DNA from: Candidatus Zixiibacteriota bacterium
Lineage (GTDB): Bacteria; Zixibacteria; MSB-5A5; GN15; JACZUZ01
Assembly (NCBI GenBank): GCA_024280775.1
Contig: JAJRPM010000002.1
Span: 62,001 to 126,000, forward strand
Reading direction: 5' to 3'
DNA length: 64,000 nucleotides
In this document: piece by piece, positions 32,099 to 41,961 of the stretch
Layout: every line of letters starts with the position of its first letter
How positions within the stretch are numbered: position 1 is the stretch's first letter
Program-made: the position numbers and the translations under genes
The notes under the pieces: generated by a model
What the model saw: the letters and a program-made list of their open reading frames with translations, nothing else
What the model was told of the DNA's origin: nothing
Database searches by the model: none

Positions 32099-33787
32099 AT
32101 GCAATCGCCAGGGCGCCAATCGCTTAGGGTAAGTATGGCGGAGGCTCTGGCGCTTGTTTTCTTCGTTGCAATGAGCGCAAACGCTGGCGCTGCGTCGAGT
32201 TTGATTCATTCAGAGGATGTGCCTCAGCCGATGATCAAGCGCATTGTCATTGATAGGCAAAATGTATTTGGGGCCAAGGATATCGCTAAATCCCGAGCGC
32301 TTCGGCTTGCTAATAAATTCCACATTCCAACTCGCGAATCGGTAATCTCGCGTGAGTTGCTATTGCGAGTCGGGGATAGGTTTGATCCTGAATTGGCTTT
32401 GGAGACTGAGCGTAATCTGCGTGATTTGGCGTTCATCTATGAGGCGTCTGTCACAGTAGATACCCTAGATCCTCTTGGTGTGACACTGCATGTTCAGACG
32501 GTGGACCGTTGGTCTTTGAGCAGTGGTTTGAAAGTGTTACGTCGGTCGGAGAGAAATCTTTTGAGGATTGGGCTGACTGAATCTAATTTGTTGGGCTATG
32601 GACAGAGAGTTGGTGTTACATACACAGTATTCAAGCCTGATCCGTCTTATGTTGCGTTTGAGTACAAGAACCCGCGAATACTAGGAAGTTTTAGCGAACT
32701 GGGTGTGGATGTTATCGGCAATCCGTTGGACCGAACGACGAGATTCACAATCCAAAGGCGCTATTTACATCAGTCCGATGTTTTTTCTTACCGCCTTTCC
32801 TATTTGAACTTTCTGCAACGCGATATTGATGTGACTTCAATCGGGGACACCGCCGCAACGTATTTTCAGGATGGTAATAGAATCGATTTAGGTTTCTCCA
32901 CTAGAACTGGGGACTATCACCGGAAGTTAACTGCGCGTATGAATTATCAATACAAAAGCAAAAAAGTTCAGGACCTTGCGACTTTCAATGGCTATTTGCT
33001 CGATGGCGCAGGTGACCTCATTCCGCCTGCCACCTTGATTCCCGCTGATACATTCACTCTGCCTACCGATAGCGCCTTTCATCAGTTGACGTTTTCTCTG
33101 AGTGGCTCACGATCGGATTTCTATCGTGAGCGCCGGATAAAGTATCAGCGTCGCACCGAGGACATTACCATAGTCAATAGCCTCGGAATTCTTTATGGGC
33201 AGTCTCGTGAGAGAGGCGTTGGAGGTCATCTGTATTCTGTTTGGCAGATTGGGGCTAATTATGGTATCCGTGTTTCTGATGTAATCGTTGCCGGAGGGCT
33301 AAGCCGAACCGGTTGGGTGAAGAACGGCAACGAGCTGCGTTCGACGCTTAGTTCTAATGTAATAGCTTATTTCAATCGCTTCTCCTGGGTGACGTTCGCG
33401 GGGCGAGCCCGTTTGCATTATGATAAGCGTAGAGGTGACCCGAATCCTTTGAGTCTTGATGGTGTGTCCGGCGTTAGAGGGTATCCGGCAAATTTTGTCA
33501 CAGGGCGGAAGTTGTTCATTGGGAACTTCGAGTCACGATTGTTTTCTGGCATAAGTGCGTTGACTGCCAGAATGGGGTTCGCATTACACTTCGATTTCGG
33601 AGCCGCCTGGGGGGAAGGGGATAAGTTCGGGTTGGACAGGATAGTTTGGTCGGCAGGGCCGGGTTTGCGGATTGACATGGGCCAAGTGGGTACTATTCGG
33701 CTGGATGTATCCTATGCAAACTCTATAGATAGCTGGGAAATATCCGCCGCGACGGGGCAATTCTTTGATTTGAACCCCGGCAAGTAG
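32099..33787 (+). CDS. Omp85/BamA-like outer-membrane protein
   Basis: An Omp85-superfamily protein of about 562 residues from this start. After a signal-like segment (LALVFFVAMSANAGAAS) comes a POTRA-like region (VISRELLLRVGDRFDPELAL, ETERNLRDLAFIYEASVTV), then a long beta-barrel half rich in aromatic strands. It ends with SYANSIDSWEISAATGQFFD. The barrel motif VRGYPANFVTG corresponds to the VRGF/Y loop-6 signature of Omp85 proteins. The frame is open back to an ATG at 31988, which would put the signal too far inside. ATG 32099 gives a positively charged n-region, and ATG 32135 is a third option. It is too short for a complete BamA with five POTRA domains. Confidence 0.8.
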   Translation: MQSPGRQSLRVSMAEALALVFFVAMSANAGAASSLIHSEDVPQPMIKRIVIDRQNVFGAKDIAKSRALRLANKFHIPTRESVISRELLLRVGDRFDPELALETERNLRDLAFIYEASVTVDTLDPLGVTLHVQTVDRWSLSSGLKVLRRSERNLLRIGLTESNLLGYGQRVGVTYTVFKPDPSYVAFEYKNPRILGSFSELGVDVIGNPLDRTTRFTIQRRYLHQSDVFSYRLSYLNFLQRDIDVTSIGDTAATYFQDGNRIDLGFSTRTGDYHRKLTARMNYQYKSKKVQDLATFNGYLLDGAGDLIPPATLIPADTFTLPTDSAFHQLTFSLSGSRSDFYRERRIKYQRRTEDITIVNSLGILYGQSRERGVGGHLYSVWQIGANYGIRVSDVIVAGGLSRTGWVKNGNELRSTLSSNVIAYFNRFSWVTFAGRARLHYDKRRGDPNPLSLDGVSGVRGYPANFVTGRKLFIGNFESRLFSGISALTARMGFALHFDFGAAWGEGDKFGLDRIVWSAGPGLRIDMGQVGTIRLDVSYANSIDSWEISAATGQFFDLNPGK

Positions 33788-34265
33788 ACCTCTCAAGCTG
33801 GTTGTCTCTGGTTGTAATACTCATACATAACGAGTGATGATGTAAAGTGAACCAGCGCAAGTCATTAGGTGATTCCGTCCTCTGAGAAAAGCCCTTGACA
33901 TTCTGCTATCTAATGGTAACTTTATATATGGCCGATACTTACCTTAATGTTGGCCTGGATGTGACTCTCATGGTGTTAAGTAAGGGTTTCATCACCAGTT
34001 TCATTGTCATTTTTGAATGCAACCTGTTCTTAAGTGAAGTGGCACATAGGAACAGTTTTACTCGCCTTCATTGCGAATATGGTCACATCTGATTGGTAAT
34101 TAACAGCGCAAGAACTATTACGCTATGGCTTCGTTGTTGTGATTATTTGTCTTGATTAGATGTTGTGATTCGGAGTTGTTATCCGTTGTAGTGTATCGCT
34201 AAAGGTCGGCGGAAACTTAAGTAGGACACCTTATCAGTAGGAATTCCAGTTTCTTAACCAAGAGT
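33788..34265 (+). other. 478-bp intergenic region with one weak promoter candidate
   Basis: AT-rich and without a convincing gene; a 65-codon frame at 33895 lacks a ribosome site and family features. TTGACA at 33895-33900 with a 16-bp spacer and TAACTTTA at 33917 could be a promoter, but it would leave a leader of more than 300 bases before the metalloprotease-like gene. No hairpin or repeat stands out. Confidence 0.4.
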
Positions 34266-36011
34266 ATGAATATGTTCTATACCAAATCTCAAAGAGCATG
34301 GATTAGCTCGGCTATTGCGCCCTTGTTTATTGTTGTCGCGTTAATGACAGTAGGAAGCGCCAGCGCCTCTTCAAGTCAAAATGGTAAACGGTTATCGCCA
34401 CTGGTGAAGCTGGAGGCCTCATATGACAATGGTGAGATTACTCGCTCTGAGCGAGCTATTTCGGAACTGAAATATATCTACGATACACCCAGTTTCCCGT
34501 CAAAGTACAAGCTATCGGCCAGCGCCAATGAGGTGATGCGACCTTTGAAATGCGGTTTCGGAGCGGCGAGCCTTGCAAATCAAACCTTCGGAGAGATGAG
34601 TCCTGAAAACCAGAGCTTAGTAACCAGCTTTCTTGCCCGGCCGTCTCAGCAAGCTACATATACGCCACCTGGTGGACACTTTCTTTTGCACTTTGACACC
34701 AGTGGAACTGAAGCCGTGCCTTCTGCGGATTTGGACAGCTCAGGTGTGCCGGATTATATCGAGCTTGCAGGGACTTATTTGGATAGTTCATGGGACTACT
34801 TCCACACCACAGTCGGTTACCTGGAGCCACCATCGGATGGCATACAAGGTGGAGATGGGAAGTATGACATTTACTTCCTGGCAATAGCGGCATTTGGTGT
34901 CACTATTTTTGAGAACCCGGGTCCTGAGCCATGGCAGGATTTCACGTCGTATATCCAATTGCACCATACATTCCTGGGTTTCCCGCCTAATCTAGATCCT
35001 GACGGAGATCAACTTGGGGCTTTGAAAGTAACAATAGCGCACGAGTATTATCATGCTGTACAACTGGCCTATGACGGAAGTGACGATGTTTGGCTCTATG
35101 AGTCTGGAGCAACTGCTCAGGAGGATGAGCTGTTTTTCGAGACCCATGACAACTATCAGTATTTCCCCTTTTACTGGAATGCTCCCGATACGTTTCTGAC
35201 TGTGAATCCCGGGTTTCACAAATATGGCGCTTACGTTTGGCCCGCCTTTCTCAATAACGTATTCTCTGATACTTTGATGAGAAAGTTTTGGGAATACTCT
35301 CGCTTTTCGCAGGGGATGGATTCATTCGACAGCGCTTTCGCGCTGTTTGGAACCTCTACTAAAGATCAATTTCAAGAATTTGCCAGGTGGAGCTTTTTTA
35401 CCGGTTCACGTTTTCAGCCGGGGCATTTCCCCGATGGAGCTAACTATCCCGGTGTGCCGCTGGCTCAGATTTTGCCCCAGGTACCTTTTGATAGCGTTGT
35501 TCCACTTCTGCCTCCCGATGGCCTTGGCGCCAATTACGTCGCTATGCCAACTTTCGGAGGGCCTACCGGCATGCTAGTCCTGGATTTTTCCGGTTCGAGC
35601 TCTGTGGCTTGGCGCTTGAATGTTTATCTTAAGGATTCTGTTGGCGGTTACGAAACAATTGAATTATCGCCACAATCAGGACAGCCCAACAGTGATATGA
35701 AGTTCATGAGATACAACTATACCAACTGGGATACAGTTTTTGTTTCACCTTTGGTAGTTAGTCCATTCCTGAATGACAACAGCTACGTTTTGTCAGCAAG
35801 CGTTCTTCCGCATGGGGACGCAGACGCTTCCGGTACAGTGAATATCGCTGATGTTACATATATTATTACCTATATTTTTTCACAAGGGCCTGAACCGGTT
35901 TTCGAGTTGTTGATGGGTGATGCGGACTGCTCTGATCGTGTCAATATTGCCGATGTCACTTTCCTGATTTCGCATATTTTTGCTGGCGGTCCTGCGCCTT
36001 GTGAGCAGTAG
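34266..36011 (+). CDS. Secreted metalloprotease-like protein with C-terminal dockerin-like repeats
   Basis: A 581-residue exported protein. A signal peptide lies near the N-terminus (SAIAPLFIVVALMTVGSASA). The central domain has GHFLLHFDTSG, DLDSSGVPDYIELA and a zincin motif HEYYH at 259-263 followed by AVQLAYDG and an acidic stretch, as in the MXAN_6640-type putative metalloprotease family. The tail contains two calcium-loop repeats, GDADASGTVNIADVTYIITY and GDADCSDRVNIADVTFLISH, i.e. a dockerin type I-like pair. A second, related protein follows. The substrate is unknown, and catalysis is inferred only from the HExxH. Confidence 0.85.
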   Translation: MNMFYTKSQRAWISSAIAPLFIVVALMTVGSASASSSQNGKRLSPLVKLEASYDNGEITRSERAISELKYIYDTPSFPSKYKLSASANEVMRPLKCGFGAASLANQTFGEMSPENQSLVTSFLARPSQQATYTPPGGHFLLHFDTSGTEAVPSADLDSSGVPDYIELAGTYLDSSWDYFHTTVGYLEPPSDGIQGGDGKYDIYFLAIAAFGVTIFENPGPEPWQDFTSYIQLHHTFLGFPPNLDPDGDQLGALKVTIAHEYYHAVQLAYDGSDDVWLYESGATAQEDELFFETHDNYQYFPFYWNAPDTFLTVNPGFHKYGAYVWPAFLNNVFSDTLMRKFWEYSRFSQGMDSFDSAFALFGTSTKDQFQEFARWSFFTGSRFQPGHFPDGANYPGVPLAQILPQVPFDSVVPLLPPDGLGANYVAMPTFGGPTGMLVLDFSGSSSVAWRLNVYLKDSVGGYETIELSPQSGQPNSDMKFMRYNYTNWDTVFVSPLVVSPFLNDNSYVLSASVLPHGDADASGTVNIADVTYIITYIFSQGPEPVFELLMGDADCSDRVNIADVTFLISHIFAGGPAPCEQ

Positions 36012-36187
36012 AGTCCCTCGGTTGTTTCGGTTGGCGCACCCTAATCGTTTATTGTTCTTTGTCCGATACCTTGATACGAAAGTCCGATACAAGGCGAAAG
36101 AACGTCCATCCTGCATTCTTACAGTCTGTACATAGCGTGACAAATATTAGACAAAATCACATCAAGAGTTTCAGCTCAGAGTTGGCA

Positions 36188-38233
36188 ATGGTTCGCCAGA
36201 TTGCTTTGCTGTTTGCTGTGCTTCTGTGGAACGTATTTCCTCGGTTGGCGCTGGCCAGTGGACCGCAACAGGTGAGTGAAGTATTCTCCAAAATCGATAG
36301 AGACTATTCGATTGGCAAAATATCTTATGGCAAATCGCTAGTTTTGAAAGTCAGGGCTGTCAAGAATGCAAGCTCTTTGCCAGTCGAGTATCGTGTTTCA
36401 ACGGTAGTAGATTCCAACACCCCAATACTTGATTCTCGTTGTGCCACATTGACACTACTGGAGGCATGGCGGGCCAGGACTAGCTTAGAGCCAGCCCTGC
36501 AATTGGAGCTACAGAGTCTGCTTGCCCGGCCTGTCAGACAAAAGCAATTCGATTCTCCGGGGGGGCATTTTAGGTTGCATTACGACACTTCCGGAGCGAA
36601 ATCGGTTCCGCTAGTCGATAGCGCTCTAAGCGGTGTTCCTGATTTCGTAGAGCGCATAGGAATCTACGCAGACTCTAGCTGGCGCACTCAGGTAGAAAAC
36701 TTTGGCTATTTGGCGCCGCCGTCAGATGGAAGTGATGGGGGCGATTCGCGTTATGATATCTATTTTGACGACATATCGTTTTTTGGTTTTACTCAGGCGG
36801 AATTTATTGGGCCGGAGAGCTGGGATGATGCGACTTCGTATATTGTTTGCAATAACGACTTTGTTGGACTCAGTGTGAATTCCGACCCCGAGGGTAGTGA
36901 GATTGGAGCGGCGAAGGTGACTATTGCGCACGAGTTTCAACATGCGGTTCAATTCGCCTACGATTTCGGTGATGAGTTGTGGTTCATGGAATCTACCGCC
37001 ACCTGGATGGAAGAGATGCTATTCGATGAGGTTGATGACAACTACAATTACTTTCCCCAATTTCAGTCCGCTCCTCATACGGCTCTCACAAAGACGATAG
37101 CGACCCATTATTATTCCACTTTTATTTGGCCGCTATATTTGTCGCAACAGCACGATACAACCTTGATGCGTCAGGCTTGGGAAGGCGGGAGGTTTAAGAA
37201 TGCATTTGATGCATTGCTGGACTCTTTGCCAGTATTATATGGAATCTCTCGTGACAGCGCTTTCAGTGAGTTTATTGTTTGGACCTATTTGACCGGCGCG
37301 CGTGATGATGGTCAACACTTCGAAGAGGCTCCGGCCTATCCTGAAATGCGGATTTTCGATACAGTTACAAGTCTGCCGGTTGCCAATCTACAAGTCAAAT
37401 TAAAGCCGCAAGGTTACGGAAGCGCTTTTGTGAGGTTGCCTGTTTCGGCTTCACCGGGAACCATGAAGATAGCATTCAATGGCAATGATGGTCGTACTTG
37501 GAGCGCTACAGTTATTGCCACCAGGGGCGTTTCAGATCATGATATTTTTAGCATTTCTCTTGATAGCGCCGGATTCGGAATAGTCTTTGTTCCTTCACAA
37601 GAGCAATACTCTGAGATAACCCTTATAGGGTTGAATCTCTCAGCCTATAGCGCCTCTGCTGAATATTTGTATTCCGCAGAGATTATCTCGGGCGCCGCCC
37701 TATCTGGAGCTCCTGTAGGAGATACTATTGCCTATACGTTGATGGACAATCATGTGGGGCTCAAGATTACAAATCATGGAACTGGTACAGATTCTTTTCT
37801 TGTTTTTGCTCACGATAATGGTGGTTGGGCCACGTCTGTACTGGACTCCCGGGCTATCGTTTTGCCTTCTGGAAGTGATACAACCGCTGTGGTGTCGGTG
37901 ATTCCACCGGCTGGAATACTACCTGGGATGCAATCGACGGTGACTATGGGGGCTGTTTCGCTAACCGATGGTTCAGTCGCCGATTCCACTACCATAGGCC
38001 AAACTATTGACGTATTTCAGGGTGACTTCAACTGGGATGGGAAATTGAACATTGTAGATATTACCACCATGATATCCTGGATATTCAGTGGCGGTGTCGG
38101 CCCATCTCCTGAGACTTCTGCCGGAGACGCCACTTGTGACGGGCCTGCAAATATTGTGGACCTTACATATCTCATAAGCATCGTATTTGAGGGGAAGCCT
38201 TTCCCCGGTTGTAATGTGGCTGATTCCCTCTAG
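36188..38233 (+). CDS. Secreted metalloprotease-like paralogue with dockerin-like tail
   Basis: About 681 residues from the ATG at 36188, whose first residues form a signal peptide (VRQIALLFAVLLWNVFPRLA). The frame is open back to a TTG at 36059, which would bury the signal. The domain order repeats the upstream gene: GHFRLHYDTSG, DSALSGVPDFVERI, HEFQH at 248-252, then an acidic MEEMLFDEVDDNYNYFP. An additional beta region precedes the C-terminal dockerin-like pair (GDFNWDGKLNIVDITTMISW, GDATCDGPANIVDLTYLISI). It is a tandem duplicate that has diverged strongly from the upstream gene. Confidence 0.85.
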   Translation: MVRQIALLFAVLLWNVFPRLALASGPQQVSEVFSKIDRDYSIGKISYGKSLVLKVRAVKNASSLPVEYRVSTVVDSNTPILDSRCATLTLLEAWRARTSLEPALQLELQSLLARPVRQKQFDSPGGHFRLHYDTSGAKSVPLVDSALSGVPDFVERIGIYADSSWRTQVENFGYLAPPSDGSDGGDSRYDIYFDDISFFGFTQAEFIGPESWDDATSYIVCNNDFVGLSVNSDPEGSEIGAAKVTIAHEFQHAVQFAYDFGDELWFMESTATWMEEMLFDEVDDNYNYFPQFQSAPHTALTKTIATHYYSTFIWPLYLSQQHDTTLMRQAWEGGRFKNAFDALLDSLPVLYGISRDSAFSEFIVWTYLTGARDDGQHFEEAPAYPEMRIFDTVTSLPVANLQVKLKPQGYGSAFVRLPVSASPGTMKIAFNGNDGRTWSATVIATRGVSDHDIFSISLDSAGFGIVFVPSQEQYSEITLIGLNLSAYSASAEYLYSAEIISGAALSGAPVGDTIAYTLMDNHVGLKITNHGTGTDSFLVFAHDNGGWATSVLDSRAIVLPSGSDTTAVVSVIPPAGILPGMQSTVTMGAVSLTDGSVADSTTIGQTIDVFQGDFNWDGKLNIVDITTMISWIFSGGVGPSPETSAGDATCDGPANIVDLTYLISIVFEGKPFPGCNVADSL

Positions 38234-38279
38234 CATTTCCGATGTATGACCTGATACACACTTGTCGATAAAAACAAAC

Positions 38280-38308
38280 TTGACATATATTAAACTAGTC
38301 CATTAACT
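38280..38308 (+). promoter_or_regulatory. Putative promoter upstream of the zinc-ribbon gene
   Basis: TTGACA at 38280-38285, a 17-bp spacer and TTAACT at 38303-38308. The -35 is a perfect match and the -10 is weak. It lies in the 250-bp space before the small zinc-ribbon gene, giving a leader of about 170 bases. Confidence 0.4.
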
Positions 38309-38483
38309 TAGCTCCTATCCCGGGTTGGAGTAGTCTCTTGCTTGGAAAGTCGAGAAACAGTTAAGCCACCGCTTCTAAAATGGACGCGAACGGTAGGTAG
38401 AGCATTCTCTCGGGAAAATAGCGTTGCACCGTCAGCCCAGCAGTGACGCAAAACCAAAACCATTCATACCAAGGAGGGGGAGA

Positions 38484-38726
38484 ATGGACTCAAACTTCGA
38501 ATCACGGATTCTGCTTTGTGCTTCATGCAATGAGGAATTCGCTTTTACAGTGGAGGCGCAGGAATACTTCGCACAGAAAGGATTGGTTGATGATCCTCAA
38601 ATGTGCAAGAGTTGCTACACCGAATCCAAGCGTGTAAAGCGCTCAGAGACGCCAGATGCAGTTGAAAGTCGCACTCCGGTTGATGAACGCGGTATGGTCG
38701 ATGGCAATCGCAAGAGCGCCAAATGA
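38484..38726 (+). CDS. Small zinc-ribbon protein (zf-trcl type)
   Basis: An 80-residue protein with an excellent ribosome site (AAGGAGGGGG) before the ATG. The pattern LLCASCNEEFAFTVEAQEYF, then AQKGLVDDPQMCKSCY, fits the probable zinc-ribbon family known from small bacterial proteins and from cold-shock-linked ribbons, with two CxxC pairs. The C-terminal 30 residues are charged and probably disordered. Binding partner unknown. A longer reading from upstream is possible, but the ribosome site decides the start. Confidence 0.8.
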   Translation: MDSNFESRILLCASCNEEFAFTVEAQEYFAQKGLVDDPQMCKSCYTESKRVKRSETPDAVESRTPVDERGMVDGNRKSAK

Positions 38727-38786
38727 CAGGTTCAGTTGGACTAGTCTCAAAAGGGTGGTGACCGTGTGAGTTGTTTGCTCGCCTGA

Positions 38787-38837
38787 TGTCCGGCAAAGCG
38801 CCATGGATTGATTCCTCTCTCCGTATGGCGCCGGACA
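38787..38837. repeat. Large inverted repeat between convergent genes
   Basis: TGTCCGGC (38787-38794) plus GCCAT (38800-38804) pair with ATGGCGCCGGACA (38825-38837), giving a 13-bp stem with one 5-nt bulge and a 20-nt loop. It lies between the zinc-ribbon gene and the oppositely oriented M6 protease gene and could serve as a bidirectional transcript end, although no T tract follows on either strand. Confidence 0.55.
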
Positions 38838-38894
38838 CTCCGTGTCCTGATTCTCTATTTGCTCTTACTGCAAGTCGCATTTTTTGTGATGATG

Positions 38895-40661
38895 CTATTT
38901 TAGCATTGTCATCTTACGACTTTCACGATTGTCGTCGGTAACTATTTCATATAAATACATACCAGAGGCAACAGTTGAGCCCGATTCATCGGTTCCGTTC
39001 CAAACCACTGAATGAGCCCCCGCCGAAAGCGCTCCGTCGCTGATTACTTCCACAATCTGCCCTAGAACGTTGTAAACTGTCACCTTGACTGCTCCGCTCT
39101 TAGGAAGATCAAAGCTGATAGTGGTGGTTGGGTTGAATGGGTTCGGATAGTTCTGTCTCACTTCGAATGCCGAAGGCAGAATCGGATCCGGAGTCTCGTC
39201 ACCTATCCCGGCGGCCAGTGAAACTGAGAAATCAGCGCGCATTGTATCAGCTGATGCGCTGATATTGCTCACAGCCACGAATGTTGTTGATCCTGAATAT
39301 GAATTGGAGTTCGGTGTAGTCGTTGGCGAAAAGTTGGTTGCTCCTGTTGCAGTGGAGAATGGGTCCGCAAAGCTTCCCAGGTCAACCTTCTTTTCTAGAT
39401 TCCACAAACCGTCGGCTTGCTCTAAGGCCACTAGCAAATGCCCGGAGCCAGTATTACCCGGATACCACTCATTTGTATTGCCGCTTTGGGTGTCGTCGAT
39501 ATGCCAAATGAGTAATCCTGAGTTCGGCAGAGCAGAGTCATAGCCGGTTTTCTGTCTGTTACTGACTAAGAAGTATTCATTGCTGGCGCCGCCGCCATTC
39601 CAGAGACGGAAGATATTGTTACCGGATTCGACACTGGGGATAGCGCTGGCGCTGGAATTTGAAGTGACATTGGTTGCTGTTGCAAATCCCATTTGGATAC
39701 GACTCCAGGCATCGGGATGCGCCGGGGAAGATCCAAGGTTACCTGAACCATTCCATGAACCGCTGGCCATCAGAGACCAACGCCCAAGTCCCCAGGATGA
39801 GTTATCTGTGTCATAAAGGTCCGGCAATCCGAATCCGTGTCCCAATTCATGCGCATAGACACCGATTGTCAGGTCACCCGGGCTAATCCAGTATTCGGGT
39901 TGGATAGTGTAATCGGAAATTGTAACACCGTCTTTGAAACGAGGGTTAATGCCCCATTTGTGTGACCAGATGTCATTCGAGCTACCGCTGAATTCCGCGC
40001 CGGTTCCTGCGTGAATAATAATCAGGACATCGACGGTTCCGTTTCCGTCATTGTCGTAAACCGAAAAATTTACCAGAGGATCAACTTGGTCGACAATATC
40101 CTCACATAATTTCTGAGTATTCTGCGGATAAGCTCCAGTGCCGTTTTGACCATTCACATAATATGAATATGTCTTCGGGGCTCTGTTCCAACCCAATGCC
40201 GAGGGCATATTGACCGTAATCAGGTCTAGTTGCCCATAGGAAACCTCAGAATAATAGTCACGTACTGTGCCGCTGTTTGTAGAGAATAACATAGTGTCGA
40301 AGAACGGCGCTGTGACACTTGATGTCTTATCGCTGAAGTCTACTAGAATAGCCAGCGCCCGGAATGTTGTGGCTGTGGGCGCTGAATTGGGGCCGTTTGC
40401 CTTACGCAACGCTTGAACGCGTTTCATCACGGTCGCCACGGCATTAACTTTTGCCGGTGAGCAGAGGCCTCGCGCATGTAATGCATCGATGTTTTTCATG
40501 AACGGCGGCTTTTCGATTTCACCTGCGTCGATTCTAGCCTTGAGTTGCGGGCTTGGCGGCGAGGCCGTTACCGGCATTGGAGCAAAGCTGGCCATGAGCG
40601 CTAGTCCTGCCATGGCAAGCGCTTTGGCCATAATTGTTGAGTATTTATTGAAAATAGTCAT
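38895..40661 (-). CDS. M6 family metalloprotease with type-A C-terminal sorting domain
   Basis: A 588-residue exported protease-like protein. The signal segment (AKALAMAGLALMASFAPMPV) is followed by a short pro-region. The catalytic domain has VLIIIHAGTGAEFSGSSNDI and the zincin motif HELGH at 271-275, continuing GFGLPDLYD, as in M6 (immune inhibitor A-like) peptidases. The last 80 residues (QNYPNPFNPTTTISFDLPKS, then VYNVLGQIVE and GMYLYEIVTD) are the FlgD-like/type-A C-terminal domain that FCB bacteria use for type IX-type export or attachment. It is the only protein in the window with that tail; other exported proteins carry dockerin-like tails instead. ATG 40631 is an alternative start. 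Confidence 0.92.
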   Translation of the reverse strand: MTIFNKYSTIMAKALAMAGLALMASFAPMPVTASPPSPQLKARIDAGEIEKPPFMKNIDALHARGLCSPAKVNAVATVMKRVQALRKANGPNSAPTATTFRALAILVDFSDKTSSVTAPFFDTMLFSTNSGTVRDYYSEVSYGQLDLITVNMPSALGWNRAPKTYSYYVNGQNGTGAYPQNTQKLCEDIVDQVDPLVNFSVYDNDGNGTVDVLIIIHAGTGAEFSGSSNDIWSHKWGINPRFKDGVTISDYTIQPEYWISPGDLTIGVYAHELGHGFGLPDLYDTDNSSWGLGRWSLMASGSWNGSGNLGSSPAHPDAWSRIQMGFATATNVTSNSSASAIPSVESGNNIFRLWNGGGASNEYFLVSNRQKTGYDSALPNSGLLIWHIDDTQSGNTNEWYPGNTGSGHLLVALEQADGLWNLEKKVDLGSFADPFSTATGATNFSPTTTPNSNSYSGSTTFVAVSNISASADTMRADFSVSLAAGIGDETPDPILPSAFEVRQNYPNPFNPTTTISFDLPKSGAVKVTVYNVLGQIVEVISDGALSAGAHSVVWNGTDESGSTVASGMYLYEIVTDDNRESRKMTMLK

Positions 40662-40677
40662 AGCGGTGTCCTCTTCC

Positions 40678-41949
40678 TTAGAAATTCAGTCCGGTTGATA
40701 GCGCGAACTGAGCGCCCTTATTAGAAGCGGAGCTGGTTCCGCCGGTTGTCATAACTGCCGCGTCGATATAGAGAAGCGGGATACGTATTCCTGTCCCAAA
40801 AGCCAATTGTGTTCCATGCCGACCACCAAAGCTGTAACCGGCGCGCAAGGGCAGGAAGCTGAGCGCTGAGAACTCGGCGCCAAGTGAGATTTGCGGTTTG
40901 GAAGAAGCCCCGGGGGCGCGTTTGAAGCCTTGTTCCCAGTCCAGGGCCCAGATAAGTTTGCCTGATGTCTTGGCAATACCGGCGCGAATTGTTGATGGTA
41001 ATCCAGAGCTGAAATTGCTTATCGGTCGTGAGAAGTCACTGGAGATAACCGCTGAATCACCGGAGTTGTTGATGTTCAATGAATCAAAAGAGAAGGCATA
41101 GCCCTGCTCTTGGGGATTCTGATTCCAATTGATGGAGCTGGCGAAATTCTTGAAGTTCAGACCGACAGTGTAGTTCTTGCTTAACTCAAGAGCGGCGCCC
41201 AGGTCAATAGCGTATCCCGAGCCACCCTCTGCGGTTCGCGCTACTATTTCGCCATCGCCACTGAATCCAGTAGAGAGAGTCGCGGCATTAGCCTCAAGTT
41301 TTGTGACATCGGCGAAGTATAGGCCCTTAATGTAGTGAGCTGTGACACCGATTGCCAGTTGTCGGTTTGCATGCGTGTATATTGGTGTTCCGAAAGAGAA
41401 ATCAGCTGAACCGTAGGACCAACCTGCGCCGTACATACCGCTTAGCGAGATAGTATCTCCGAAACTGTTTCCGTAGAGAAGTGTCTCTAGTATGTCATAT
41501 CCCAGGTTCACTTCACTAGCGGCAAAGCCGGTCAATCCAAAGGCAAAGCTACCGATTGCAATGCCGCTGGCGCTGGCTTCTGCGTCGGCGTTAATCATCA
41601 AACCCTCTGTCGGGACCTTATTGAGAATGTCCTGCTTGTCGACGTCGGTGAGCAGGGCGCCAGTGTATTTGTTGTAGTCATTTAGCGAGAAGCTATTGTT
41701 GGAAACGTTCAACCCAACACCCGCGAGCAAGACTCCGTTTTGCCTGTGAGTGGCAAGGCCAAGGTTCGCGGGATTGTAATATTGCGCGGCGGCTCCTGAG
41801 GCTAATCCTATATGGGCGCCGGCCATACCTGCGCTACGGGCGATTGAAAACCCTGCCGCCATAGCGTCAGTGGCGCCGAACAGCGCTCCGAAAAGTAGCG
41901 CCAGAGCTATCAGCCTTGAGGCAATCTGTTGTCTGTATAAGTTTCTCAT
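40678..41949 (-). CDS. Outer-membrane beta-barrel protein (DUF5723/PorV-like)
   Basis: A 423-residue protein with a clear signal peptide (LIALALLFGALFGATDAMAA) and a start pattern ARSAGMAGAHIGLASGAAAQ, then YYNPANLG, seen in FCB outer-membrane barrels of the PorV/UPF0164/DUF5723 group. The rest alternates aromatic and glycine-rich strands and ends in GAQFALSTGLNF, a terminal Phe as expected for a barrel. It is 12 bp downstream of a large exported protein and 16 bp upstream of the M6 gene, so all three could be one transcript. A role as shuttle or porin is not established. Confidence 0.75.
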   Translation of the reverse strand: MRNLYRQQIASRLIALALLFGALFGATDAMAAGFSIARSAGMAGAHIGLASGAAAQYYNPANLGLATHRQNGVLLAGVGLNVSNNSFSLNDYNKYTGALLTDVDKQDILNKVPTEGLMINADAEASASGIAIGSFAFGLTGFAASEVNLGYDILETLLYGNSFGDTISLSGMYGAGWSYGSADFSFGTPIYTHANRQLAIGVTAHYIKGLYFADVTKLEANAATLSTGFSGDGEIVARTAEGGSGYAIDLGAALELSKNYTVGLNFKNFASSINWNQNPQEQGYAFSFDSLNINNSGDSAVISSDFSRPISNFSSGLPSTIRAGIAKTSGKLIWALDWEQGFKRAPGASSKPQISLGAEFSALSFLPLRAGYSFGGRHGTQLAFGTGIRIPLLYIDAAVMTTGGTSSASNKGAQFALSTGLNF

Positions 41950-41961
41950 ATTCTATTCACC

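Noticed and set aside
33895-34092. 65-codon frame in the intergenic region
   Set aside because: No ribosome site, mixed composition, no recognisable domain.
38390-38420. GTAGGTAGAGCATTCTCT considered as a REP copy
   Set aside because: Only a 4-bp stem follows the head; too weak to distinguish from chance.
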